Assembly: GCA_005281725.1 (NCBI GenBank)
Contig: SSBO01000012.1
Coordinates: 5,595,564 to 5,659,563, forward strand
Direction of reading: 5' to 3'
Source of the DNA: Wuchereria bancrofti
Taxonomy: Eukaryota > Nematoda > Chromadorea > Rhabditida > Onchocercidae
Length of the DNA stretch: 64,000 bases
Below the pieces are notes generated by a model. It was not told where the DNA came from. It made no database searches and saw nothing but the letters and a program-made list of their open reading frames with translations. Positions 29,401 through 40,169 of this stretch are shown here, piece by piece (the first letter of the stretch is position 1; each line of letters begins with the position of its first letter). Position numbers and translations under genes: made by a program.

Positions 29401-29639
29401 AGGAAATCGAAAAAGGTGGCAAGTGAAACGATCGGCGCGAAATAGAATCTCATTTGGTAGCGAAGCTTTGCAAACAATATTAGCCAAGCATTTGTTCGTC
29501 CTACTTAAAAGATTTCAACCTTTTGGCTGATCATCAGCAATTACCCGGGATTGCTCCACTTCAAAGGAACAATGACCTCAGAGAGACATTGCTTGAATCC
29601 TGGAATGGCGAGAAAATTGTGGATGGGGCATCGGACTAA
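26495..29639 (+). CDS. RBM7-like RNA-binding protein with one RRM (NEXT complex type), alternative 3' ends
   Basis: Exons 26495-26581 and 26712-26894 encode one RRM of about 85 residues. RNP2 is TCYVCSL (usually TLFVGNL) and RNP1 lies in RYALIVF. The stretch HEVSVPFACEMLDRIELFN matches RBM7/RBM11, where HEVSVPYA is typical. RBM7 binds U-rich RNA and, with MTR4 and ZCCHC8, feeds nuclear transcripts to the exosome. Exon 3 begins at 27009 and either ends at the TAA 27150-27152 (137 residues, with AATAAA at 27383) or is cut at a GTGTAA donor after 27146. Two further exons fit phase 0 with good splice sites, 28742-28801 and 29538-29639 (stop TAA 29637-29639), giving a form of about 189 residues. 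A perfect hairpin covers the 28742 acceptor. The RRM assignment is firm; the RBM7 name rests on the second half of the RRM; the long 3' end is inferred. Confidence 0.72.
27383..27388 (+). terminator. Proximal poly(A) signal for the short RBM7-like form
   Basis: AATAAA about 230 bases after the in-frame stop at 27150-27152. It lies inside the intron that would precede the exon at 28742, so it and the downstream exons define competing 3' ends. Confidence 0.5.
28736..28775 (+). repeat. Perfect 17-bp inverted repeat with 6-nt loop over a 3' splice site
   Basis: Left arm 28736-28752 (TTTCAGAAAGAGCAGCC), loop AAAACC, right arm 28759-28775 is its exact reverse complement. The left arm contains the CAG acceptor (28739-28741) of the exon 28742-28801, so in the pre-mRNA the acceptor would pair with sequence inside its own exon. 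No extended imperfect stem flanks it, which argues against a microRNA precursor. Confidence 0.9.
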
Positions 29640-30386
29640 CTTATATTCTTACTATGTAAATCGTCCAACAGCTAGCATTTGTACCACTTTTCAGGATTAA
29701 CAGGGCTGTGTTTCCTGGATTAACCTAAAATAAGTCGTTCATTAAGTTCGCGTACGGTCTCACGGAGATTTTACTTCTTTTGAAATGTGTGTGCTGGAGG
29801 TTGCTTAACTGTTCCTATCTATTGGTTAGAACTTTCCTTATCCAGCCTTCCAATTTTCCTCATTCAAGCTATTTCCAGCTATTGGTAGGAATGAGCTTCT
29901 GCATGACTTCAGGAAAACTAAGATGACTTTATTTGTTATTCTTCAAATTACCGTTCGTTTAACACTGAAAATGGACTATGCTGCTCATGAAGTTCACTCC
30001 CGTATATGCGCTTTATGTTGGTAACTTATTTCAAGTTAAATTTAATTACACACTTGAGATATACAAGTGTATCAGCCATCGGGAATCTTGCATTGAATAT
30101 GAAGAAGGATTGACAAAGTGGTTCTGGAAAATGGAATTCAAAATCAAATCTTTCGTTTAGATTGCTTGCTTGAAGGATTCTTTATTGATAACTGTCATCT
30201 GATTTGTATGGGTATGACTTCATATATACTATCGAGTAACATAGAAATTGCTTAGCGATTTACTAGTCACACAAAAATTTTTTTTTAATTTGATCTGTCA
30301 CGCAATTTTGATGGCTTTATACGTTCTGTTTTATCGCTATATTTTCAAGTTGTTCTTTATCTTTTAGTAAAACAATTTGTGCTAAA
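29640..30386. other. Intergenic stretch before the first orphan gene
   Basis: About 750 bases with no coding sequence that could be supported. A short open frame at 29978-30160 has ordinary AT-rich composition and no usable splice signals. An acceptor-like TCTTTTAG ends at 30367, twenty bases before the next start. Confidence 0.45.
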
Positions 30387-31404
30387 ATGAAGGGAAAGGC
30401 AAAAACTTGCCTGAAAGCAGCAGAAGTTAATCCTTCTACTAAGAGTGTTATAATGAAGTCCACCATATGCAAAGGATCTGAGAATGTAATCAAAGAAAGG
30501 TAAATGAAACTTTTTTCTTGAAAAAGGGGAGAAGGTACAAGGGAAACACTTTACATTATTTATCATAAGTTATATTTAAACATATATAATACTTTCTGAA
30601 GCCAACACTTTCATTCATCATTCATTTCAGAAAGCCTACAAAAAAAAAAACCAAAAACTCAAAGCAAAAGTGGATCGCAATGCGCAAATGTGCGAAGAAT
30701 TCCAGCTTCAGAGTTCTAGCCGGGAAAAAAGGAAAGCAAAACAATTTAGTGGTTACAAATATATTTCCCATAATGTGGTGTGTGATTTGTTATCACTTAT
30801 TGGGTGATAACGTAATTAAAGCAAACGGTAGCTTAAACGCAAAAAATCTACTGTAATTAGAACAAAAGAGAGGATGTGCAATTGAATTTCACTTGTATAT
30901 ACATCAGAGTGAAGTATCATTTAATCTTTTCTCATTTTTTAGATGAAACCTTCGTCCTGGGCGCTCGATGCAGCTGGTGATACCACACATAATACTGTTA
31001 GCATCAATACCGTAAAATATAACGTAAAAGAGGTTTTATGTTCATGACTTCCTCAATATCTTAATATTTCAATATTAAATTAAAAATGGTTTTTTTAGGA
31101 ATATAAACGGACTTTTTTGACAAAATTTATTTTTTTAGGGACGTGTTTGTATGAGTTTATTTTTATTATGCTACAACTTAATTTTAGCCATCGCTGGAAA
31201 CATATTTTGCAGGATCTTCCAGATATTGTTGATCATTATACAGTACATAAAAAAACTTTGACAAGAATAACTGTATCAAAAATTGGTTTGGAAGATCGGC
31301 GTGGAAAGAAAGGAGCGAGTGCAGGATTGGGTTGCAATGTAAATACAATGAAAGGTACTCGAAACTCCCGTATTTCTTCGTCTTCTAAAGTAAATATTTT
31401 CTAA
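30387..31404 (+). CDS. Hypothetical lysine-rich protein, four exons
   Basis: Not recognised. Exons 30387-30499, 30631-30781, 30943-31032 and 31213-31404 join in phase to 181 residues ending at TAA 31402-31404. The start lies 20 bases after an acceptor-like TCTTTTAG. The protein is very basic in its first half (KPTKKKTKNSKQKW, then GKKGKQ) and ends SSSSKVNIF; no signal peptide or membrane segment is seen. The exon 2 donor (TGT then GTGATT) is weak, but it is the only choice that keeps exon 3 open. A good GTAAAT donor sits just before the stop, so the last exon could instead splice onward. Composition suggests a nuclear or nucleic-acid-associated protein, but that is only inference. Confidence 0.45.
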
Positions 31405-32193
31405 TATAAAATGATGGTGAAACCACTGTTTTGCAGTTGCTTATCAAAGTTTACAGTGAAGCGTGAAGTTTATTTGCTGCGAAAATATGAATTGAAGTAG
31501 TATATATTTCGAAAAAATCTGCATCGATTAATGAAGGTGGCTGAACGCAAAAGAAAATTTTTTTTTTTGCAATTTTGTGAAAAGCGGGAAATCGAAAAAG
31601 TGAGAAGTCTTTTTTGCTTCTGTGCAGTGCTGTGCAATTTTCTCCTTTCTTGTTTCAGCTTAAAAAGTAACACCTTAACAACCTAATGAGAGTTTTTTTC
31701 TTGCCGAAATACCAAGCTTCCTGCTGAGGGGATGATGCTTTAGGGTAGTTTTCAAATACTGAACAGTAAAGTTTATGTATATTGGTTCCCATGTTCATAT
31801 GTACATGTGCAGATACACTTCATTACAAAGGAGACTGATGCGAAGATTCAGTAGTTCTGAGATACCTAGTGATTGTATCAATGTGATTTTTTATGAACTT
31901 TTTTTTCCTGCTAGAAAATTTTGTAAGAATATAGGAATACAAATATTGCGGAAATATTGCTTAAACCTCTGAATTAATATATGCAATATAAAAACTTCCA
32001 TGTTGCATACATTGTTTTTTTTTTTTGAGACTTTAGTATGATCATGAAAACTTTTCTTTGAGTACAGCTGCAAAGTGCATTCGTGCAAGAAGGCAGTTGA
32101 TCAAGAAAGTTGTTAATATCACATAACTTGCAAGGTCTTAATTCTGTTTATATAATTAATAGAGATTGTATTTTCAGAAAAATCATTGCAAAA

Positions 32194-32391
32194 ATGTCTC
32201 TAAAGAAACATAATAAATCCGCAGTTCCAGCTTCTAGATCTGGAAAAAATATCATAAATGGTGGTGGAGATGCTTCAGTTGATAAAATGATGCAGAGTGA
32301 TACTAATGTAGACCGCAATATGAAGCAAGGATTCGGCGCAATAAATACTGCAAAAATATTCGAGAAAGCAAAGGGACGAACGATTGATTAA
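32194..32391 (+). CDS. Small hypothetical protein, 65 residues
   Basis: Not recognised. A single open frame begins MSLKKHNKSAVPASRSGK and stops at TAA 32389-32391; it follows an acceptor TATTTTCAG (AG at 32176-32177) with a 16-base leader, and AATAAA occurs at 32427. It is hydrophilic, with a basic start and a KIFEKAKGR end. It could be a separate trans-spliced gene or the last exon of the gene starting at 30387; phase does not join cleanly to that gene's best donor, so it is listed separately. Confidence 0.4.
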   Translation: MSLKKHNKSAVPASRSGKNIINGGGDASVDKMMQSDTNVDRNMKQGFGAINTAKIFEKAKGRTID

Positions 32392-32426
32392 GGGAAAGTG
32401 TGAGGATTAAGATTGAATGATCAAAA

Positions 32427-32432
32427 AATAAA
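32427..32432 (+). terminator. Poly(A) signal after the 65-residue gene
   Basis: AATAAA 36 bases after the stop codon at 32391. Confidence 0.6.
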
Positions 32433-35400
32433 GTGGAATTTGATATATAATATATATTGCTCGCACATATTCTTTCGATGAAATGAAAGTTCACCGTTCT
32501 TGTTAAATGTTATTTAATTTAAGAAAAGCATCGTTTCTCGTCTGTGCACCCGCAAATCGGATGTGGATGGATCTTCGAGAATTCCGACCAATTTACACAA
32601 AGGTCTGCAAAGCATAATGAAATGATTAGGACGAAAAAATTTTTTATACCAATTACTCCAAAAAAGGCTGTTTATTGGGATTGTTTTGTTTGACACTTGG
32701 GATTTCCTTGCCATCTTTTGTACTGTCGTTGAAATATAAGATAAAAAACAGGATCAGATAAATTTGACAGGCAGTAGAAGTAAATCCAGTGCGAATTATC
32801 ATTTTTTTCTTTTATCTGTGAATTTGGCTAATTTTTTCTTCAGATTTTTTGCTACGAACACTTCATTTTTTCCTATTCTCTGATTTGATGAGAAAAATGT
32901 AATAGTTAATCATACTCATTTAGGTGTATTGCACAACTCACATAAAAGTTCCAAATTTAAAGTCGTTTTCATTACTTCAGGCTTTTCTTTTACTGTTTAC
33001 TGTTTAATTTTATGGTTTTTTGTTTTATCCAGTGTTATAAAATTCAGTTCAGTATTCAAATAAATATGGTTGTTTCAGCATGCATATACACTGCACAGTG
33101 ATCGTTACAGTATTCTTTCTTTGTGAAGGCAATCAGGGCGTGATCTGTTGCCATAACATTGAAATGTATGTTTAACAGTGATGTATGCTGTATTACAAAT
33201 CCAATAAAGATATACAAAAACTCTGCAGTAGTGAAGCAAAGCAAGTCTTTTAGGTATCTCCTGAAGGAATACTGTGACAACGTTTATTGTTTCCCTATGT
33301 TTCCTTCAATTCATATGAAGTGGGGACCGATAATAGCTTTCAATTCACTGTCATGTTTCAAAATCTGCTAATAACCAGAAAATAAAAGATGTTACAGCTG
33401 TACAGATGGGTCAGCAAGTCAGGTGAAACTTTTTTGTGTTTGTTAGTCATATTTATTTCCAACCTCAAGAAATCCCTATCGGCTGTTTCATTATTTTACT
33501 TATATAAATATAAAGTACTTTGGGGATTAAATTTTATAAAAGAACATTGGTTTGACTACCATTATATAACAACAAAATTCTTCCAAAATACTATCCATAA
33601 TTCACTAACTGAGTCGATCTGTTCAAAATAGTTTTCTGAGACACAGTTGTAAAGGTGGGTCGGTTAATTGTACGTCACAATGCTAGAGAAATCACACAAA
33701 AATTGTAGAATTCTACAAAGAATGCATTTTATTTTGTGCTCTTCGTGTATTGTAAGGAGACTATCCCATGTTAAAGAATAAATTACTGCTTCCTGTTCAC
33801 CATGCTAATGTAAAAAACACTTTCAGTTGGGTAATTTGTGGAAAGTTCTGCTCCAGTCCAGTACACTCATTGTGGCCAAATTGATTATTGTTTCATTTTA
33901 TCTGTTTGAATAATGCTTCTGCCTTTCTCATGCTTCTTTTTTCCATTTAGCACGACAATTCTGAAACTATACCTGAGAACACACTTATTTAATTGTTTAT
34001 TTTTAACTTTTTTAAAGTTTTGTTAGCTTTCTCAAGAAAAACAATCGTTTTTTTGGAAGCCGATCACTGAAATAAGTGATCTATTCTAATCCGATCTTCT
34101 GGAATATTCAAGTAAAAGCCAAATCGCTTTTTAGAGGCTGGTCTGGAAAATGAGTTTCATGAAATGTTTTTCAAGGATCATGCATTGTTCTTCAGTAAAA
34201 ATGGTTCCTACACGATTCTCCATCTGAAACAATATATTTACTCACTGTACAACACAACTCATTTGTTTCCTGCGGCTTCATTTGCCATATTTATTATGCT
34301 CCTAAAAACTGATGTGTAAAAGTAAACCATGCATTCCATAATCATAACAATTTTATGTCAACTTTTCTGTTTAAAGAGTGAGAAGTTTCAAAATTTCTGG
34401 CCTATTTTTATCAATAACATAGATGTTTGAAGACTGCTACAAATTTTCATATATACTATGAATGGAAGAACAAAAAAAAGCAGGATGGAAGAACAAAATT
34501 GAGGTAATTTATCATTCATTTACCACTACGCCTATTTCACCATTTATCCATATATCAATGGCATTTCAAAATACCACAGCACATCCAAAACATAAGTTTC
34601 AGTGTAACGCATCTGACACTTCTTTTTTATTTTTGTTGCTATCGTAAATTTAGGACGCTTTAGAGGTAATTCTTTCCATAATATACATTCTATAAGGTTT
34701 TGTAATTCTTTTCGTAAGACACATTCTACCTATCGTTTTATTCTTCTGACATCAACCGCCCTTCATTTTCTTTTTCACTCACTGTGTCGAGAACTCGAAA
34801 CAATTTCGCGAACCTCCAAAATACCTTACAAAATATATCAAATAAAATTGTATTAATCCATAATACTAAATTTCGTTTTAATTGAACATTAGAAATGTAA
34901 AACTGTTTCAAATTATACATCATGTAAGCAATCATTATTTCAACACTCATCTTCCCATTATACTTGAGCTTATCTGCCTGTTTAGACATTACCATCTGAT
35001 AGCTCCTTACTCAATAATCATGCTCTTGTTGCAAGTCAGTGCCCACTATATAAGGATTTAAAAATGTCTCAATCAGTTTTATTAGTGTTTCTCAGTTTTC
35101 CTTTACCAGTAAGCTACAGTTCGGTTGCTTTCCCTCACTCACAGCTCATTCAATCCCATTAAATTCCTCATCAATCCATCCATTTTCTTCATTTCATTCG
35201 TAGATACTCTACGAAATTATCAGTACTGTTGCTATAGATCAATATCTATATATTGTGATTGCTAGCGAATAATTCAACGCATTCGTCTATACCAACTACA
35301 GTAACAAACAACGAAGGCTCTTGAGTATATGAAAGTCTAATTCGACTCTAAGCTAGAAGTTATATTCAGACTAAACCTCAAATTTCACGACACACTGCAC

Positions 35401-36187
35401 CTTTTTAAGCAGAGGTGATAGATAAACGTACTTGTACTATATACCGTGCAAAGGTTTTTAGAAATGCTCTTGATTATGACCTATCCATACTGCTTACTTT
35501 TCCTTTTAGTTATGTTACTTATTAAGCACTTCGATAAGTCTTCGCCCTAATTTTCAATCAATTATCATTTTAGTTTTTCTTTCTTATGTTACATTTTCAT
35601 AGGTACCTCTCTTCCGAATTCCTCCTAGTTCAATCATAGTTCAGGTTTTTTTTTTATCTAATCATCCACGCTAACGAGTAAGTTGATCCAAGAATTGTAT
35701 CTGATTTATTTGATACAGAAATTCATTGCTAGAAACAGAAGAATTCATTTGAGGAGTGCTAACTGCTGAGATAGCTCAAGACTTTTTCTTTTTTGTTCTT
35801 TGTTCTCCACAGGATTTTGTTCTCTACGTACATGCAGTTCATGATTTGCACGGTTCGAAGACACTATGAAATAAGTGAAATTTTCAAGATGATTCAACCT
35901 AAACGTCTCTTGCTTTTCTATGTTTAACTTGAATATATCGGATTTATATTAGTCTATTGTTCATAGATTCCTAGACTTTTAGTTAATTGGTGTATGAAGT
36001 AATGTGGTCTAATTCTTTGACAGATTTAGATCTGTTTGAAAACCAGTTCTTGATCAAGCTAACGATACTTTCCAGCCAATATACGGACTGTAACAAGGAC
36101 GCTGAATCGTTATGCATATTAATTTATATTGAGTCCTATCGTATATTAACAGTGACTGACCTAAGATGCATAAGTTAGATTTTTCAG
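32433..36187. other. Long AT-rich stretch without a supported gene
   Basis: About 3.7 kb. Open frames here are short and have the composition expected from AT-rich non-coding sequence. One segment at 35987-36178 is slightly richer in G+C and follows a TTTGACAG acceptor at about 36015, so it might be an upstream exon of the relic that starts near 36188, but no family resemblance could be read. Confidence 0.4.
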
Positions 36188-39100
36188 CAAGAGAAAAGAA
36201 GAGATGATATGACACATTCTAAGGGAAATACCATCTTTATTGTAAGCCATTAGAGGAATCCGGCAGCATGGTTTTTGGGTTTTGGAAGAGAAAATAGTGA
36301 AAGATCATTCTCAGTATTCTATAAAGCATGCAGTCGATCTGAAGCCACCTATGATGTGAGTAATGGTTTAATATAAAGCAGTTAATTAGTATAGATCGAT
36401 CAGTTCAACTTCTCAAGATAGAACTATTTTCCCTAGTTTCATCCAACCCATTTGGTTTTATTCAGTGGCAATGACCTTAAAATTCGGGTGTTTGCTGCAG
36501 TTGGAAGTGTTGGAGATGAAAGCAAATTTCTTAGTAATTTAATCAGTTTCGTTAGAGTATGGTCCAATGACATCTCTTGCTCTTTTACCTTTTTAATTCT
36601 GTTATTCCACTAACGTTCCTTTGAATGTTTCAACACGATATCGGTCCCATCATTAAAATTCTAAACGTTGTCTTTTTACCTCCCTGAAATTCTTAAGTCA
36701 CTAAACAAATATGTTGCTAAAGACATTTAATCCTAGGTCTTGCGCAGGTTTCTTATTTTTTCTTACCAATTATTTAAGACAAATATTTGCTTAATGTTTT
36801 TTCTTTCTTTGCTGAATAGCCGAAATGACCAAGCATTTTTAGATATATTGTTCCCTTGTATTTTTCATCAATGCAGAAAACATTTGGATTAAGCTTTTAA
36901 TGGCGAACTTGATACACAATAAACTGGCTTTTGTTACCATTTCTAACTTAATTTGTGTAATTTTTACTTGTTTCAGCAATGTCTGCTCATTTAAATAAGC
37001 TTTTTCAGTTCTAAAATACATTTTGTACAAATGTAAACTCCAACTTCTCAACAAACACTTCATGACTAGTTACACTTATACATAAATTGGCCGCAGTTGC
37101 AAGACCAACGCTAACAAACAATGTCCTTATTACTACTGACAGGGGAATATTTTGCAAGAACTAAGAGTTCTACTTTTAGGAACATTGCAAACTCTTCGAT
37201 TTATTATCGATGAGTTTGAATTATTGAATTGAATTATTTTTCGATGAATTTTCGAAGTAATTTAAACAATTTTAATTTACAGGGAAAAAAAATCCACTTC
37301 TGGTTTTAAATTAATTAAGATTTGCTTGGTGAAAGAAGGTAACTAGTGCTATTAGAGTTTAAAATATTGAAAATAATAGAAAAAAAATTTTTAAGACTTT
37401 TAGTTTAAAAATCCCGAAGATGTTTTTATTTGCTTTTTGTATATTTGTAATCAGTTTTCATATCAGTTTGCCAAGCACTCATTGGCTTGATATGTAAATA
37501 AATGCAAATCGTGAAATGACATTTTTTTGCTATTGTATTTTCTCTTGTATTCATGGCAACTTGTAGTTTTAGTTGAAGCTGAATGGTTTTGAATTGTTGA
37601 TTGCTCTGTCTAATCTCAGGTGTGCTCCTTCGGTGATTTTCTTTTATTTTTGTTTTATTCATAACTTAATTTTCAAAAAAAAAAATTTTTTTTTCACTTG
37701 CGTTATTACTTACCGTGACCTCAGTGGTAGGTGGGATGGTTCAATTCAATATGTGGCACTGAACAGTCTTTCAAATTTCCCTTCGAAATTACAATGATTT
37801 TTGAATTTTCTGGCCTCAGTTCTGTTAGGACGGTAACGGTAACCTTATTTGATTAATCGGATATCGAAGGGGTTACGAAATAATCTCATCAGGAAGGTAG
37901 TATGATGTTTTGTATAACCGTTATTCATAAAAAATTCAAACTGGATCACAGCAAATTTCCATTATGAAGGTTACCATCACTTTTAAGTTTAGTTAAAAAG
38001 CAGTAGGAAGTAAATGTTGTATTTTTGCGGGAATAAAGACACAACGATTAATATTAATATTGATTAATATTAATTAAGCCATTTTAAGAGACGATGAACT
38101 GTTGTTCTTCTTCTGCTTCTCCCTCAAGATCTGTAATCAAGGCTGGTTGATATTCACTATTTTTTAATACTAGAAAAGCAATGAGATGAAACAATACAAG
38201 CTAAAAGGATGATTGGATTGACTGGACTCAGCAGTAAGTTTTGAGTGTCAGTCAGCATTCTTCATCCATTTTTGTTGAGAAGGGGCTTTTATTCTTTATA
38301 TAGATATGTAATAATTTCATTCCTAAACTTCCTAATTATAAATTTCTTTCTATTTCAGTCATAAATTGATATTAAGAAGTCTTTAAGCGTTATTCTATCA
38401 AAATGATGGATATATTATTCTTGAAGCAAGTATTAACAAAAACGAAAAGAATGGAATCAAACTTGGAACATCACGGAGCAAAAGACTTGAAGAATTAGTG
38501 AGAATGTAATATTTTCTTCAAGCCATCAATATCTTTAGCTTGCTGTCACTTTCTTCGAATATTAGTTGAAGTGAAGAGAAATTGACTAACAGAACTGTAT
38601 TTTAATATTTTACGGTCACTTCCAAAAATTATGATCCATTTTCATTTCTTCTGTGATTTAGAAACTTACAAATAAATAATAAATATGTTAGCATTTTTAC
38701 TGTTAAAAAGTTCTCATAATTTTCAATTCAATTAGAATGTGCAAAATCTTTTCGAAATAATTTACATCGCAGAAACAATAATGCATCAAGCAACAAAGCG
38801 GTGATAGCAGTTGAAATTTGTCGTAAATCATTCAAAATATCAACCGCGCTTAGAAGAAACGTAAGAGAAGGGAAGGTTTAGAGTTCACTCCGGATATTCA
38901 CAGATGTCGAGGCTTAATTGTATTTTAGATAATTTTTAATATTGTTGCATAAAGAATACTTTTCAGCTTCTTCACGAGATTGCCTTATCTGCTGCCTTAA
39001 GTATACATATAAAAGATGGTAGGAGTATTTTTATTTTTGATATATATATATATAGTGATAGTATTTATGAATTGAGACATTTCGGTGTTGTTGATTTGCT

Positions 39101-39819
39101 TCTTAATTATTTTGGAATATTCCAATCCAAAAGGTAGTCAATGTTTTTACATGAAGAGAATTAATTCGATGCTATTGCTTCGGTTTGTTTGAATTTTCTG
39201 TTTCACTAGTGCGATTCTATTTTGACTTCTCATTAGTGATTTCTGTAGTTTTCAATCAACTAGAGAGACAAAGATGAAAATGTTCTTATCTACCGCAATA
39301 AACTCTAATGAAAGACGGTTCCAATATCCTTTACGGAGGTTTTGAAAATTAACTGTATCGTGAAGAGAAATGATCAAATGCTTAATGCTTGAATGAATCA
39401 AGCACTCGGATAATAAAAGTAAAAGCAGAAACGCTTTTCTAATTTATGCTAATTATTTTAAAAAGCGTTATAAACATTTATGAATACGATACTTAGAAGT
39501 TCTAGTTATGCCAGAGTTTATTAAGTGGTATTCACGTAAATGGTGTTATATATTTAGGTGACCTAGTTTTGCCACAACTCAGAGGAAGTAGTGCTGCATT
39601 ATTTGAATCTTTTAGAGGTTTGCATTTGGTTATATTTATTGCAACTTCAATTACTAATCGCTAATTGTTTATGGATGATGTGGCTGTTTTCGATAACAAA
39701 ATTGATTGTGAATGCTTTTAATAATGTTTGATAACTGTATCAACAGCAATTTATCAATAGATTTTTCTCATAATGAATCCAGATGGAAATGGCAATCACC
39801 TTACGGGATTTTATTGCAG
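36188..39819 (+). pseudogene. Degraded multi-exon gene, possible large lipid-transfer/MTP-like relic
   Basis: Exon-like blocks with acceptor and donor: 36254-36355, 36466-36550, 37573-37619, 37731-37832, 38359-38505, 38773-38860, 38967-39018, 39558-39617 and 39761-39819; 36188-36241 may precede them. Phases agree across 36254 to 37731 and again across 38359 to 39819, which chance alone would rarely give. They read NDLKIRVFAAVGSVGDE, SIQYVALNSLSNFPSKLQ, KAVIAVEICRKSFKISTALR and GDLVLPQLRGSSAALFESF. In-frame stops occur at TGA 37795-37797 and TAA 38384-38386, and no start or closing exon was found. The helical repeats followed by beta-like segments weakly recall the large subunit of microsomal triglyceride transfer protein; that match is tentative. 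It may be a live gene with unread alternative splicing, but a relic is the simpler reading. Confidence 0.45.
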
Positions 39820-40113
39820 GTTTTCATATTCTTTTTAAAAGTCTTCCGAAGTTATAAATTTATGAATTGCAAAAGGATTGCCAAACACTGCTTCCCTTAA
39901 TCTTAAATTATCCTAACTAACTATTTTTCGCTTTATAAATAGAACTTTAGAATGGCGAGATGATGAAGAAAGGTAACTCCATGCTTGGATATGCTGAACA
40001 TTGAGAAAAAAAAGGGCTGATATGAATTTTGTTAAATTTGAGAATAAAATTATTAAAGTACACTGAGACTTATAATGAATTTGTATCTAACAAGTTAATT
40101 GTTCTAAAATGCA

Positions 40114-40162
40114 TTTGAGCTATCAACTGAAAAAAAGTCAATTTTTGAGCTATCAACTGAAA
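40114..40162 (+). repeat. Direct repeat, 19 bp twice, period 30
   Basis: The unit TTTGAGCTATCAACTGAAA occurs at 40114-40132 and 40144-40162. The second copy runs into the TTTCAG acceptor of the first receptor relic exon. Confidence 0.9.
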
Positions 40163-40169
40163 ATTTCAG

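Noticed and set aside
33389..33631. 80-codon plus-strand open frame with a hydrophobic stretch
   Set aside because: AT-rich Phe/Leu/Tyr composition typical of chance frames; no start context, splice sites or homology seen.
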